Positions 25,672 through 35,538 of a stretch of DNA of 64,000 nt are shown here, one piece after another. The position numbers were made by a program, and so were the translations under genes. The notes below the pieces were generated by a model. It made no database searches and was not told the origin of the DNA. It saw only the letters and a program-made list of their open reading frames with translations. Origin of the DNA: Anianabacter salinae (GTDB taxonomy: Bacteria; Pseudomonadota; Alphaproteobacteria; Rhodobacterales; Rhodobacteraceae); NCBI RefSeq assembly GCF_019061145.1, contig NZ_JAHQZS010000005.1, positions 248,001 to 312,000 on the forward strand. The letters run 5' to 3'. Numbering within the stretch: position 1 is the stretch's first letter; the number at the start of each line of letters is the position of its first letter.

Positions 25672-26697
25672 TCAGCGCGCCGCCAGCACCGACAGCCGCA
25701 GGAAGCTGCGTTCGACCAGCGCCATCTGCGGCGCGCGCTGCGCGGCAGAGCGCAGGTGCAGGTCAGTGTCGATCAGCACCTGAAGCGCTTGTTCCAGCCT
25801 CGGAACGCCCCAGCGTTGCGCCTGCCGTATCATGCGGTCGCGGCGGGGTCCGAAGACCGGCGGGCGGGCGCGCGCAAATCCCGCCGCGGGACCGCCCGGA
25901 TCGGCGGCGGCAGCGTATAGCGCGCGAAAGTGCCGGGTCGCCATGATGACAAGCGTGACGGGCGCAACGCCCTGACCCTCAAGCCGCTGCATCAACGGGC
26001 CGATGCTTGCGGTTTCCGCCTCGGCCACGACGTTCAGCATGTCGTCGGTGTCGGCGTCGATGGTGGCGGGGGCGGACAGGTTCACCTCGGCCACGGTCAA
26101 GGGCGTGCTGTCGTTCAGCTTGTAAAGCGCTATCTTTTCAAGTGTTTGCCGGAAATCTCCGGGGTCGAGCGCCTGCGCCAGTGCCGTCAGCGCCGACATG
26201 GTGTCACCGGGAATCGCACGCAGCCCCGCGCGGGCAAGCTCTGCCTCGATCTCGTCGCGGGTCGGCGGGGTGTCGTAGATGCCGATGGCCACGGCGGATC
26301 GGTGCTGTTCGAACACCTTGCGCAGCGCAGACTTGGCGTTCAGCGCGCCCGCCGTGACGACGATCTGCGCATCGCCCGGCTTCCACTCGGCAAGGGCCCC
26401 GGAAATGGTGTCGGTCAGGCCGTCTGTCGCATCCTCGACAAAGGCGACGCGCGGGCCGGGGAAGAAGCCTTGCGCCTTCACCGCGTCCAGCAAGAGCGCG
26501 GGTTCGCGGCGCAATTCGGCGGCAGGCATCCGGGTCAGACGCATTTCCTCGTCGCCGTTCGGGCCGACCAGCCGCGCGATCAGTTCCTGCCGCTTGAGCG
26601 CGACGCGCATCGCGTCCTGACCATAGATCAGCGCGCCCGTCGCACCGGGATCGGGTTTCGAGACATAGTGCCCCGCGTCGCGCGCCGACAGCTTCAT
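25672..26697 (-). CDS. holA: DNA polymerase III delta subunit
   Basis: A 341-aa delta clamp-loader subunit that opens the beta sliding clamp. The N-terminal AAA+-like region starts LIYGQDAMRVALKRQELIA, continues RVAFVEDATDGL and IVVTAGALNAKSALRKVFE, and the C-terminal collar shows VTLVIMATRHFRALYAA and RQAQRWGVPRLEQAL. The ATG overlaps the lptE stop by 4 nt. The order leuS-lptE-holA is well conserved in Alphaproteobacteria, which supports the call. Confidence 0.93.
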   Translation of the reverse strand: MKLSARDAGHYVSKPDPGATGALIYGQDAMRVALKRQELIARLVGPNGDEEMRLTRMPAAELRREPALLLDAVKAQGFFPGPRVAFVEDATDGLTDTISGALAEWKPGDAQIVVTAGALNAKSALRKVFEQHRSAVAIGIYDTPPTRDEIEAELARAGLRAIPGDTMSALTALAQALDPGDFRQTLEKIALYKLNDSTPLTVAEVNLSAPATIDADTDDMLNVVAEAETASIGPLMQRLEGQGVAPVTLVIMATRHFRALYAAAADPGGPAAGFARARPPVFGPRRDRMIRQAQRWGVPRLEQALQVLIDTDLHLRSAAQRAPQMALVERSFLRLSVLAAR

Positions 26698-27176
26698 CCC
26701 GGAAGGTCGAGCGCCAGAAGCCGGTTCACCGTGCGGTCCGCGAGAATCGTCATCAGCCGCTCTGTCGCGTCGCGCGCCGCCGAGGCGGTGGCAAGCTGCG
26801 TTCCGGTGGTGGAATATCCGGTAAAGCCACTGACCGTATCGCTAAGCACCGTTTCGCCTGTCGCTTCGTTGCGCAGGGTGATCTGCGCGGCGCCGGTCAG
26901 GGTGTAGCGGGTCGTCACGTCGGCGGCGGTGATCCCGATGCTCTGCGAGGTGACCGACAGGGCGTAATCCAGCGTGTATTCGGGGCTTGCAGGCCGCCCG
27001 ATCCGCGCTTCGAGCGCATCGAGATAGATGAACTCGCTGCGGTTCACCGGATCGCGCGCCGCAACAGACGCCTGCAACGCGGTGCCGCTGCCGCCGGGCG
27101 CATAGACCGGCGAGAACCCGCAGGCGGCGAGGCCAAGCAGGGACAGGCAGGCGATACGGCGGCTAAATGACGACAT
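26694..27176 (-). CDS. lptE: LPS assembly lipoprotein LptE
   Basis: A 160-aa outer-membrane lipoprotein that plugs and helps fold LptD for LPS insertion. The signal peptide ends in the lipobox [14 protein letters not shown]. The mature domain includes [38 protein letters not shown] and a conserved stretch near [19 protein letters not shown]. The ATG at 27176 lies 14 nt inside the leuS 3' end; further in-frame residues upstream are inside leuS. The stop overlaps holA. Confidence 0.9.
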   Translation of the reverse strand: MSSFSRRIACLSLLGLAACGFSPVYAPGGSGTALQASVAARDPVNRSEFIYLDALEARIGRPASPEYTLDYALSVTSQSIGITAADVTTRYTLTGAAQITLRNEATGETVLSDTVSGFTGYSTTGTQLATASAARDATERLMTILADRTVNRLLALDLPG

Positions 27177-29871
27177 TGATGATCCGGCCCGGCACAACGA
27201 TCAGCTTTTTCGGCGTCGCGCCGTCCAAAGCCTTGACGACAGCTTCATCGGCCAGCGCCAGCTTTTCAACCTCTTCCTTCGGCATGTCCTTGGGCACCGT
27301 GATCTCGGACTTGCGCTTGCCGTTCACCTGGATCGGCAGCGTCACCGTATCCTCGACCAGCATCGCCTCGTCCGGCTTGGGCCATGGGGCGTTTGCAATC
27401 AGCCCCTCGCCGCCCAGATCGGCCCAGATTTCCTCGGCCAGATGCGGGGTCATCGGCGACATCAATTGCGCCAGCGTGCGGATCGCCTCGGTCTGCGCTG
27501 CCTTGGACGCCTTGGATTTCTGCAAGGTCGCGGTGAAGGCATAGAGCTTGGCGATGGCCGAGTTGAAACCGAACGAGTCGATGGCATTCGTCACGTCGCG
27601 GATGGTCTTGTGCATCTCGCGCAGAAGCGCGTCATCGCCGTCGCCTGCGCCGTCCTCCATGTCCTTGATCCGCGAGCACAGCGCATGAACGCGGCCCAGA
27701 TGCCTGAACGCCGCTTCGGCGCCTGACGCGGTCCACTCCACATCCCGCTCGGGCGGGCTGTCGGACAAAACGAACCAGCGCGCGGTGTCTGCGCCGTAGG
27801 CGTCGATGATCGACACCGGGTCCACCACGTTGCGCTTGGACTTCGACATCTTGGCAGAGGGGATGACTTCCAGCAAAGCAGATGAAGTTGAAGGTGCCTG
27901 CGACGCATGGAACTCGTTGGAAATACTCGCCTTAAGCATAGAGAGTTGAAACACGTCGGTCGGCTCGACTCCTGCGTCTTCGACTGTCTTCCTAAGGAAC
28001 GCACTTCGTACGCCATCGGCGTCGTTAAAAATGATCACGTCCTCGGGGAAGTGATAGACCGGGCGGCCCTGTGCATCCTTGGTCTGATAGATCTCGTGCG
28101 TCACCATGCCTTGCGTGAACAGCGCATCGAACGGCTCGATGGCGCTTTCCGGCAGGTGGCCGCAGATGTGCATCGCCCGCGCGAAGAAGCGTGAATACAG
28201 CAGGTGAAGGATCGCGTGCTCGATCCCGCCGATGTACTGGTCGACGTTCATCCAGTAGTCGGCATCGGCCCTATCCGTCGGCGTTTGTGCGTGCGGGGCG
28301 GTGAAGCGAGCGAAGTACCACGACGAATCGACGAAGGTGTCCATCGTGTCCGTCTCGCGCCGCGCAGGCTTGCCGCAGGCGGGGCAGGCAGTGTCGCGCC
28401 ACGTCGGGTGGCGGTCGAGTGGGTTGCCCGGCACGGAAAAGTCGATCGGCGTGCCGCCTTCATCATAGGGCAGCTCGATCGGCAGGTTTTCCTTCTTCTC
28501 GGGCACCACGCCGCAATCGGCGCAATGCACCACGGGAATCGGGCAACCCCAATACCGCTGACGGCTAAGCCCCCAGTCGCGCAGGCGGAACTTGGTGACG
28601 CCCTGCCCGATCTGGCGATCCTCGCAAAAGGCGATTGCCGCGTCGATGGCGGTGTCTGCCGTCTGCGCCTCTCCGCCCGCGAAGCCGTTGATGTAGCGTA
28701 CGGTTTCGGGCTTTGGCGGCACGTAGGCCGGTCCGCCGTCCTCGGGCAGGATGAACGTGCCTTCCTCGCCCATCGCGGGGACGTAGACGGATTTGACCGG
28801 CAACTCATACTTCCGCGCGAATTCAAGGTCGCGTTGGTCATGCGCCGGGCAGCCAAAGATCGCGCCGGTGCCGTAATCCATCAGGATGAAGTTCGCGATG
28901 TAGACCGGCAGCTGCCATGTCTCGTCGAACGGATGCGTCACGCGCAGGCCGGTGTCAAAGCCGCGCTTTTCCGCCTTTTCCAGCTCTTCCTCGGACGTGC
29001 CCATGCGGCGGCATTCGGCGTTGAAGGCCGCGATGTCCGCGTTCGACGCCTCAAGCTGCCGCGCCAGCGGGTGATCGGGCGAGATGCCGACGAAAGACGC
29101 GCCCATCAGGGTGTCGGGTCGGGTCGTATAGACCTCGACCTGTCCGAATCCCTCGGGCCCATCGACCACGTCAAAGGCGAACTGCAACCCGCGCGACCGG
29201 CCGATCCAGTTCTTCTGCATCGTCTTGACCTTGTCGGGCCAGGCATCCAGCCCGTCGATGGCGTCCAGCAATTCACCCGCGTGGTCGGAAATCCTGAAGA
29301 ACCACTGCGTCAGCTCGCGCCGTTCCACCAGCGCGCCCGACCGCCAGCCGCGCCCGTTCTCGACCTGCTCGTTCGCCAGAACGGTCATGTCCACCGGGTC
29401 CCAGTTCACCACCGCGTTCTTGCGGTAGACGAGGCCCTTTTCGAGGAAATCGAGGAACATCGCCTGTTGCTGGCCGTAGTATTCCGGATCGCAGGTGGCG
29501 AATTCGCGGCTCCAGTCGATGGACAGGCCGAGCGGCTTCATCTGTGCGCGCATGTCGGCGATGTTGCCGTAGGTCCAGTCCTTGGGGTGGCCGCCGCGTT
29601 CCATCGCGGCGTTCTCGGCGGGCATCCCGAAGGCGTCCCAGCCCATCGGGTGCAGCACGCTGAACCCGCAGGACGCCTTGTAGCGCGCCACCACGTCGCC
29701 CATCGTGTAGTTGCGCACATGCCCCATGTGGATGCGCCCCGACGGGTAGGGGAACATCTCGAGCACATAATACTTGGGCTTGGCCGGATCGCGCCGCGCC
29801 GTGAAGGTGCCTGCCGCGTCCCAGGCGGCCTGCCATTTCGGTTCGATGTCCTTGGTGGAATAACGGCTCAT
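27163..29871 (-). CDS. leuS: Leucyl-tRNA synthetase with unusual insert before KMSKS
   Basis: Charges tRNA-Leu with leucine. The 902-aa protein has the class I signatures [20 protein letters not shown] (HIGH region) and [12 protein letters not shown], plus the CP1 editing domain and C-terminal anticodon-binding domain. The DNA encoding residues about 612-666, in the leucine-specific domain just ahead of KMSKS, is clearly lower in GC (about 52% by my count of 160 nt) than its flanks. It encodes a stretch ([20 protein letters not shown] onward) I do not recognise from relatives. The frame is unbroken, so the enzyme is probably functional. The gene heads leuS-lptE-holA. GAGGA precedes the ATG. 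Confidence 0.95.
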   Translation of the reverse strand: MSRYSTKDIEPKWQAAWDAAGTFTARRDPAKPKYYVLEMFPYPSGRIHMGHVRNYTMGDVVARYKASCGFSVLHPMGWDAFGMPAENAAMERGGHPKDWTYGNIADMRAQMKPLGLSIDWSREFATCDPEYYGQQQAMFLDFLEKGLVYRKNAVVNWDPVDMTVLANEQVENGRGWRSGALVERRELTQWFFRISDHAGELLDAIDGLDAWPDKVKTMQKNWIGRSRGLQFAFDVVDGPEGFGQVEVYTTRPDTLMGASFVGISPDHPLARQLEASNADIAAFNAECRRMGTSEEELEKAEKRGFDTGLRVTHPFDETWQLPVYIANFILMDYGTGAIFGCPAHDQRDLEFARKYELPVKSVYVPAMGEEGTFILPEDGGPAYVPPKPETVRYINGFAGGEAQTADTAIDAAIAFCEDRQIGQGVTKFRLRDWGLSRQRYWGCPIPVVHCADCGVVPEKKENLPIELPYDEGGTPIDFSVPGNPLDRHPTWRDTACPACGKPARRETDTMDTFVDSSWYFARFTAPHAQTPTDRADADYWMNVDQYIGGIEHAILHLLYSRFFARAMHICGHLPESAIEPFDALFTQGMVTHEIYQTKDAQGRPVYHFPEDVIIFNDADGVRSAFLRKTVEDAGVEPTDVFQLSMLKASISNEFHASQAPSTSSALLEVIPSAKMSKSKRNVVDPVSIIDAYGADTARWFVLSDSPPERDVEWTASGAEAAFRHLGRVHALCSRIKDMEDGAGDGDDALLREMHKTIRDVTNAIDSFGFNSAIAKLYAFTATLQKSKASKAAQTEAIRTLAQLMSPMTPHLAEEIWADLGGEGLIANAPWPKPDEAMLVEDTVTLPIQVNGKRKSEITVPKDMPKEEVEKLALADEAVVKALDGATPKKLIVVPGRIINVVI

Positions 29872-29897
29872 CTGTCCTCGTGGTCCTTCACGACATG

Positions 29898-29923
29898 AAA
29901 ACGCCGGGCTAGAGGGCCCGGCG
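29898..29923 (-). terminator. Rho-independent terminator after the DUF3576 gene (minus strand)
   Basis: Read on the minus strand, CGCCGGGC and GCCCGGCG pair around a 6-nt loop, then TTTTC. A second small hairpin (TGGACCC/GGGTCCA around CGAA, 29936-29953) precedes it. The pair separates the lipoprotein gene from leuS. Confidence 0.75.
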
Positions 29924-29963
29924 CGGTGATACTTGGTGGACCCCGAAGGGTCCAGTGCGGCGA

Positions 29964-30488
29964 TCAGAGGCGGGTGTCGCGCACCCGAAGCTGCCGTGCC
30001 CGCGTGAGAATCGCATCCTCGACCGCACGCACCGTCTGGGCACTGGCCGTCGCGCCCGACCGGGTCTGCAGCGACAGGTTCAGCGACCTTGCATCCAGCG
30101 CGGGGTCCTGGATCAGCACCGTCGCGCGGTAAGGCGTGCCGCCGCCGGGCGGAGCGCCAAAGCCGGTGACCAGAACGCCCGAGAACGGATCGGCCGACTG
30201 GATGGGCAGGAAATCGAGAACCTCCAGCGACGCGGCCCAGAGATACTTGTTCACTTCTATAGTGACGTTGGGATCATCGTTGTTGGCGAACAGATCGAAG
30301 ATCGACCCGCGTTCCGCGCGTTCGCGGCGCTGGATCTCTGTCGGCGTATTCCGGCGCTGTTCCAGCACCGCGTCGCTGACGCCGGTATCGTCCGAGCGTT
30401 CCAGAAGACCGAACCGGTCTCCGCAGCCCGCAAGAGTCGCAAGAACCAGCGTCCCGCACATGAGTCTGATCGTAAGGCTCTGCCGCAT
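29964..30488 (-). CDS. DUF3576 lipoprotein
   Basis: A 174-aa lipoprotein with lipobox ATLAGCGDR (Cys22). The mature domain shows [40 protein letters not shown] and [13 protein letters not shown], the DUF3576 signature usual next to leuS in Alphaproteobacteria. The likely location is the outer membrane or periplasm. Function unknown; linkage to leuS-lptE hints at a role in envelope assembly. It is divergent from the porin gene. Confidence 0.85.
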   Translation of the reverse strand: MRQSLTIRLMCGTLVLATLAGCGDRFGLLERSDDTGVSDAVLEQRRNTPTEIQRRERAERGSIFDLFANNDDPNVTIEVNKYLWAASLEVLDFLPIQSADPFSGVLVTGFGAPPGGGTPYRATVLIQDPALDARSLNLSLQTRSGATASAQTVRAVEDAILTRARQLRVRDTRL

Positions 30489-30626
30489 GAGGCGCCCCCA
30501 GCACTTTCAAAAGGTTGGGTCGGTGTATCGCGCACAACCCTTTGCCACAAGGAGTTTTCATGGCAAAGCCGGTGCAGGCGCGTGGCACTACTGTGACATA
30601 GGTGCATCAATTCCGGCGGCATCGGG

Positions 30627-30665
30627 CAAGCGCCCCGGGGCCTTTCTTGCATTCAGGGGCGCTTG
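30627..30665 (+). repeat. 10-bp inverted repeat in porin leader region
   Basis: CAAGCGCCCC (30627-30636) and GGGGCGCTTG (30656-30665) are perfect inverted copies with a 19-nt loop, 73 nt before the porin start codon. It could form a stable 5'-UTR stem or an operator. The rest of the 249-nt gap (30489-30737) shows no gene. Confidence 0.5.
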
Positions 30666-30737
30666 GGGCGACACAGCATCATACTCAAGTCGGAGCCTCC
30701 GGGTTGAGGTGCACCTTTTAATGAATGAGGGATAACC

Positions 30738-31742
30738 ATGAAAAAGGTTCTCTTTGCTACTACGGCCCTGGTCGGCTCCGCAGGCATCGCGGCAGCTGAT
30801 GTCGCCATCACCGGTTCGGCCGAAATGGGCGTCTACGGTGGCGCAGGTAACTTCGCTGGCGTGAACAACCCGCTGCAGTTCTTCACCGACATCGATGTCA
30901 CGTTCACCATGTCGGGCACCACCGACGGTGGCCTGACCTTCGGCGCGTCGATCGATCTCGACGAGTCGGACGGTGCTGGCGCAGTCGGCGCTTCGCCGGC
31001 GTTTGCGCCTGCCACACAGGGCGGCGAGACCATCTTCGTCTCCGGTTCGTTCGGCACCCTGACCATGGGTGACACCGACGGTGCGTTCGACTGGGCGCTG
31101 TCCGAAGTCGGTATCGGCGGCACGCTGAACGACGATCACACGTCGCACCCGGGCTACAACGGCAACGCCGGTCTCGACGCCAGCAATGGCGGTGGCTACG
31201 TGATCACCCCCGGCTTCGAAGATCAAATCGCTCGCTATGACTACTCGTTCAACGGCTTCTCGTTCGCTGTCTCGGCTGCAGCGGTCGACACCGTTGTTGC
31301 TGCGGGCGCTCGCACGACTGTGATCGGCGTTGGTGCCAAGTACACGTTCTCTGGCATTTCGGCTGGCGACATCACCGTCGGCGCCGGTTACCAGGGCTCG
31401 GGTAACATCAACATCTACGGTGCGAGCATCGACGCGGCACTCGGCAGCGGCTTCCGCGCGATTGCGAACTATTCGCGTCTGGACGGCAACGGCGTGAACA
31501 GCGCGTTTGACTACAGCCACTACGCGCTCGGCCTTGGATACACCATGGGCGCAATCACCGTTTCGGCGAACTACGGGTCGTACAACTACGAAGCCGGTGC
31601 GAACTCGGACGGCTACGCGCTGGTTGCGAACTACAACCTCGGCGGCGGCGCGGTTCTTCAGGCCGGCTACGCGAACGGCACCACACGTGGTGTGGCTGCC
31701 GGAAACGAGCGTTACTCGTTCGGTATGGCGATGTCGTTCTGA
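30738..31742 (+). CDS. Outer-membrane porin (Rhodobacter type)
   Basis: A 334-aa general porin. The signal peptide MKKVLFATTALVGSAGIAAA is cleaved before DVAITGSAEMG. The mature chain is a series of amphipathic beta strands (for example DIDVTFTMSGTTDGGLTFGA, GETIFVSGSFGTLTMGD) and ends in Phe (SFGMAMSF), the BAM recognition signal. It is probably a 16-stranded trimeric porin letting small solutes cross the outer membrane. Codon use is biased toward ggt/gct and ctg, suggesting high expression. GAGGGATAACC precedes the ATG, and a strong terminator follows. Confidence 0.92.
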   Translation: MKKVLFATTALVGSAGIAAADVAITGSAEMGVYGGAGNFAGVNNPLQFFTDIDVTFTMSGTTDGGLTFGASIDLDESDGAGAVGASPAFAPATQGGETIFVSGSFGTLTMGDTDGAFDWALSEVGIGGTLNDDHTSHPGYNGNAGLDASNGGGYVITPGFEDQIARYDYSFNGFSFAVSAAAVDTVVAAGARTTVIGVGAKYTFSGISAGDITVGAGYQGSGNINIYGASIDAALGSGFRAIANYSRLDGNGVNSAFDYSHYALGLGYTMGAITVSANYGSYNYEAGANSDGYALVANYNLGGGAVLQAGYANGTTRGVAAGNERYSFGMAMSF

Positions 31743-31766
31743 TCCATTCAGGACCATTCGATACGG

Positions 31767-31798
31767 AAAGAGCGGGCTTCGGCCCGCTCTTTTCTTTT
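31767..31798 (+). terminator. Rho-independent terminator after porin gene
   Basis: A perfect 11-bp stem AAAGAGCGGGC with GCCCGCTCTTT on a UUCG tetraloop, then TCTTTT, 24 nt after the stop. Confidence 0.95.
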
Positions 31799-31857
31799 GG
31801 GGGCATGGGACGCTAGGTAGACGCATCGACGATGCTCCTTGAGAGGCGAGGCTCCCC

Positions 31858-33687
31858 GTGATCCCGGTCAACCCGGCGCAAATCCCAAAGCTCTACGGCG
31901 ACGCGATGGCGCTGCAATCCGCCGGGCAACTGGATGCGGCGCGCGCGCTGTATCTGCAGATCCTTGCCGTGCGTCCGCAGACCGCCGAGGCAGAGTTCCA
32001 GCTTGGCCAGATCGCTGTCCGGCAGGGGCAGGGGAACGAGGCGTTCGAACGCTTCCTTGCCGCGCTGCGCCTTAAGCCGGTGGAACCCGCGCTGTGGAAG
32101 GCGGTGCTGCCCCGGGTCGCGGGGCGGGACGACGTGCCAGAGGTGCTTGCCACGCTTGAAGGGATCGCCAGGGGTGCGGCCTTGCCGGATGCGCCACGGC
32201 AAGAGATCGCGCGCGCCATCGACGGGCTGCGCGCCTCTGCCCCGCCTGCACCCGTCGCCCGCCTGCGGGCGCTGGTCGCGGCGCGGGACGATGCTGGGGC
32301 CGCCGCGTTGGTCGAGGCGCTCGATGTCGCGGGGCTGGACAGTGCCGCGCGCGCCGCGATGCTGGAGGATCTGATCCGCGCCCGCCGCATGGACATTGCC
32401 GACCGCCTGCTCGCGCGGTGCCTCAAGGGACAGCGTCACGGCGCCGGTCTATTCCTGGATGCCGCGATGACCCGCAGCGCACAGCAGCGCGACGCCGAGG
32501 CGCTGCGCTTTCACGACAAGGCCATCGCCAAGGCGCCGGGCCACGGGGTGCCGCTGGGCCGCAAGGCCGCGACGCTGCAACGGCTGGGACGTTTCGACGA
32601 GGCGGAGCCGTTGCTGCGCAAGGCGCTGGCGATCGAGGCGGGCAATGACGCTCACCGCTATTTCTTGTCGGTCGGTCGCAAGTTCGCCGCGGACGATCCG
32701 CTGATCCCGGAATGGGAGACGCGGTTCGCTGCGCTGGACGCGGGCGACGTCAACCGCGCCTATCTTGGGTTTGCGCTGACCAAGGCGCTGGAGGACAGCA
32801 AGCAGCACGGCCGGGTGTTCACCTACTTGCGCCCCGCGAACGAGACCGTGCGGCGGCTGTATCCCTACGCGCGTGAGGGACGCGGCCGCGATCTTGCCGC
32901 GATCAAGGCTGCGTATGAAACGTTCGTCGAGCCGCGTCCGGTAGAGGGCCACGCAGGGTTCGCCCCGATCTTCGTCACCGGAATGCCGCGATCCGGAACC
33001 ACGCTGGTCGAACAGATCCTCGCCAGCCATTCCGAGGTGACCGGCGGCGGCGAGCTTGGCTTTGCCCGCGCGGTCCTGTCCGAGGCGCTGATCGAAGGCG
33101 GGCGGTTCAAGACGCTTGGCGATCTGCCGAAGGGGCAGCTTGCCGCCTGCGGCGCCGAAACCGAAGCGGCGATGCGCGACCGCTTTCCGGGTGCGGCCCG
33201 GATCACGGACAAGAGCGTGCAGACCTACGCCTTGCTTGGCCCCATCGCGGCCGCCCTGCCGAACGCGCATTTCGTCATCGTGCACCGTGACCCGCGCGAC
33301 CTGCTGCTGTCATGCTATCGCAACTTCTTTGAACTCGGGCAGCACCGCTTTGCCTATGACCTTGCCGATCTGGCGCATTACTACCGCTCTTTCCTCGACA
33401 TCGTCGCCTTCTGGAAGGACCGGATGCCGGGGCGGATCCATGAGATCCGCTATGAAGACCTGATCGCCGCGCCCGAGGCCGAGACGCGCAAGCTGGTCGC
33501 CGCCTGCGGCTTGCCGTGGGAAGACCAGTGCATGACCTTCCACGAAAGCACGCGGCGGGTGGACACGCTGAGCCTCGCGCAGGTGCGCCAGCCGCTGTAC
33601 AAGAGCTCGCTGAAGGCGTGGGAGCGGTATGGCGACGAGCTGCAAGAGTTGTTCGACGCGCTGGGCGACGCGCTGCCAAAGGAGTGA
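31858..33687 (+). CDS. TPR-repeat sulfotransferase
   Basis: A 609-aa protein. The first half is tetratricopeptide-like helical repeats (for example GQLDAARALYLQILAVRPQT, GRFDEAEPLLRKALAIEAGN). The second half (from about residue 370) is a PAPS-dependent sulfotransferase domain with the 5'-phosphosulfate loop FVTGMPRSGTTLVEQILASH and the 3'-phosphate motif VIVHRDPRDLLLSCYRN. It would sulfate a protein, glycan or lipid acceptor, with the TPRs binding the acceptor. No secretion signal is seen, so it acts in the cytosol. The GTG at 31858 follows GAGAGGCGAGG. YggS follows 3 nt later. Confidence 0.9.
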   Translation: MIPVNPAQIPKLYGDAMALQSAGQLDAARALYLQILAVRPQTAEAEFQLGQIAVRQGQGNEAFERFLAALRLKPVEPALWKAVLPRVAGRDDVPEVLATLEGIARGAALPDAPRQEIARAIDGLRASAPPAPVARLRALVAARDDAGAAALVEALDVAGLDSAARAAMLEDLIRARRMDIADRLLARCLKGQRHGAGLFLDAAMTRSAQQRDAEALRFHDKAIAKAPGHGVPLGRKAATLQRLGRFDEAEPLLRKALAIEAGNDAHRYFLSVGRKFAADDPLIPEWETRFAALDAGDVNRAYLGFALTKALEDSKQHGRVFTYLRPANETVRRLYPYAREGRGRDLAAIKAAYETFVEPRPVEGHAGFAPIFVTGMPRSGTTLVEQILASHSEVTGGGELGFARAVLSEALIEGGRFKTLGDLPKGQLAACGAETEAAMRDRFPGAARITDKSVQTYALLGPIAAALPNAHFVIVHRDPRDLLLSCYRNFFELGQHRFAYDLADLAHYYRSFLDIVAFWKDRMPGRIHEIRYEDLIAAPEAETRKLVAACGLPWEDQCMTFHESTRRVDTLSLAQVRQPLYKSSLKAWERYGDELQELFDALGDALPKE

Positions 33688-33690
33688 AGG

Positions 33691-34344
33691 ATGGGATTGC
33701 AGGACATCGAAAGCCGCGTGCGCGCTGCGGAGCAGGCAGCCGGACGAGCGGAAGGCGAGGTGTCGCTGATCGCCGTGTCCAAGGTGCAGCCGCTGGACAG
33801 GGTCGAGGCGGTGCTGGGCGAAGGTCACAGGGTGTTCGGCGAGAACAAGGTTCAGGAAGCGCAGGGCAAGTGGCCCGCGTTTCGGGAACGCCTTGACGGG
33901 ATCGAGCTGCACCTGATCGGGCCATTGCAATCGAACAAAACCCGCGCCGCGATGGAGTTGTTCGACGCGATCCACAGCGTCGACCGGCCCAAGCTGGCCA
34001 ATGCCATCGCCCGTATCGCGCAAGAGGATGGCCGTTGCCCGGACCTGTTTCTTCAGGTGAACACCGGCGAGGAGAATCAAAAGGCGGGAGTCCTGCCCGC
34101 CGATGCAGACGTCTTCGTCGCAGAATGCCGGCGAATGGACCTGCCGGTGCGCGGGCTGATGTGCATTCCGCCCGTCGACGAGGAGCCGTCGCTGCACTTC
34201 GCGCTTCTGGCCAAGATCGCGGAACGCAACGGTCTTGCCGGGTTGTCGATGGGGATGAGCGCGGATTTCGAGACGGCGATAGCCCTTGGCGCGACCCATG
34301 TCCGGGTGGGATCGGCGATCTTCGGAGAACGCGCCTACGGCTGA
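33691..34344 (+). CDS. YggS-family PLP homeostasis protein
   Basis: A 217-aa PLP-binding protein (PLPBP/YggS) that buffers pyridoxal 5'-phosphate and affects amino-acid homeostasis. The PLP lysine lies in IAVSKVQP (Lys31). HRVFGENKVQEAQGKW, ELHLIGPLQSNKTR, LQVNTGEENQKAG, GLSMGMSADFETAIALGATH and VRVGSAIFGER are full-family signatures. It starts 3 nt after the sulfotransferase stop. Confidence 0.95.
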   Translation: MGLQDIESRVRAAEQAAGRAEGEVSLIAVSKVQPLDRVEAVLGEGHRVFGENKVQEAQGKWPAFRERLDGIELHLIGPLQSNKTRAAMELFDAIHSVDRPKLANAIARIAQEDGRCPDLFLQVNTGEENQKAGVLPADADVFVAECRRMDLPVRGLMCIPPVDEEPSLHFALLAKIAERNGLAGLSMGMSADFETAIALGATHVRVGSAIFGERAYG

Positions 34345-34430
34345 CAGCTGTTTTCAGGGCGCCCCTTGGCCCGTATACCGGCCTCGCCTGATCGCGCGCG
34401 TCCATGCCGTGACGGCAGTGTTCCCGCCTT

Positions 34431-34456
34431 GGAACCAAGTGTCGCAGGGCAGGGTT
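34431..34456 (+). promoter_or_regulatory. Candidate EcfG promoter upstream of ectD
   Basis: GGAAC (34431-34435), an 18-nt spacer, then GTT (34454-34456) matches the alphaproteobacterial EcfG consensus GGAAC-N16/17-cGTT, apart from G in place of C before GTT. It predicts a 5' leader of roughly 140 nt before ectD. The remaining gap (34345-34601) holds a GGAGGAG ribosome site and nothing else assignable. Confidence 0.45.
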
Positions 34457-34601
34457 GCCGCATCAGGTGAGCGACGCGTTTGGCTGTCGCCCTGACATCA
34501 AGGATCGGTTGCGCAGCCCCAGGAGCGGCTGACGTCCCGAGGGAAACCCTGTTTCCAGCGATTGGCGCCGATCCGTTCATACGACTGACCGGAGGAGAGT
34601 C

Positions 34602-35534
34602 ATGAATATCCAGACCAAGACCGACGTCTTCCAGGACATCTATCCCACCCGCCTGCGAGAGGGTGAGCGCCTGACCGAACGCACGGATCCCGTGCTCTGG
34701 TCCGATTGGACCGATGCGGCCCCGATCTCGAAGGACGAGGCCGACAGCTATTCCAGGAACGGCTATCTTGTGCGCCGCGACCTGTTCAGCCCCGAAGAGG
34801 TGAAGGCGCTGATCCACGCCTCTTCCGATCTGCGTGGGGGCGGGACGCGCATTTCGTCCGAGGATCTTGTGACCGAGCCTGATGGCGACGCGGTGCGCAC
34901 GATCTTTCGCCTCGATCGGCATTCCTCGATCTTCTCGCGGCTGGCGCGCGACACGCGGCTGGCGGGAACGGCGCGGTTCCTGTTGGGCGATGACGTCTAT
35001 CTTCACCAGTCAAGGCTGAACTACAAACCGGGCTTCACCGGCAAGGAATTCTACTGGCATTCCGATTTCGAGACCTGGCACGCCGAGGATGGCATGCCCC
35101 GGATGCGCGCGGTGTCGGCGTCGTTGCTGCTGACGGACAATTCCGAGGTCAATGGCCCGCTGATGCTGATCCCGGGCAGCCACAAGCACTTTATCGCCTG
35201 TCAGGGCGAGACGCCGGACGACAACCACAAGTCCTCGCTCAAGAAGCAGGAGGTCGGCGTGCCGTCGCAGAAGACGCTGGCCGAGATGGCCGAGCGCTTC
35301 GGCATCGACACGGCGACCGGCCCGGCGGGCACGCTGATCTTCTTCGAGTGCAACACGCTGCACGGGTCGAACGGGAACATCACGCCGTTCCCACGCTCGA
35401 ACGCGTTCTTCGTGTTCAACGCGATGTCGAACGCGGTGACGCACCCCTTCGCGGCGCAGAAACCGCGCCCGGATTTCCTGGCCGAACGCGGCTCGCCCGA
35501 GCCGCTGAAGGTCACGAACGGTCGGATCGCGTGA
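34602..35534 (+). CDS. ectD: Ectoine hydroxylase (no ectABC in window)
   Basis: Fe(II)/2-oxoglutarate dioxygenase that converts ectoine to 5-hydroxyectoine, an osmo- and thermoprotectant. The 310-aa length is typical. The EctD signature FYWHSDFETWHAEDGMP is intact, with iron ligands His153 and Asp155. The third ligand is His254 in TLHGSNGN, with SNAFFVFN beyond. ectA, ectB, ectC and an ectoine transporter are all absent within this window, so ectD appears isolated here. A GGAGGAG ribosome site precedes the ATG, and an EcfG-like promoter lies 146 nt upstream of the start. Confidence 0.93.
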   Translation: MNIQTKTDVFQDIYPTRLREGERLTERTDPVLWSDWTDAAPISKDEADSYSRNGYLVRRDLFSPEEVKALIHASSDLRGGGTRISSEDLVTEPDGDAVRTIFRLDRHSSIFSRLARDTRLAGTARFLLGDDVYLHQSRLNYKPGFTGKEFYWHSDFETWHAEDGMPRMRAVSASLLLTDNSEVNGPLMLIPGSHKHFIACQGETPDDNHKSSLKKQEVGVPSQKTLAEMAERFGIDTATGPAGTLIFFECNTLHGSNGNITPFPRSNAFFVFNAMSNAVTHPFAAQKPRPDFLAERGSPEPLKVTNGRIA

Positions 35535-35538
35535 GGCG

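Noticed and set aside
28204-29898. 564-codon open frame on the plus strand over leuS
   Set aside because: Shadow of leuS: the antisense frame stays open because of the codon composition, and it shows no family resemblance.
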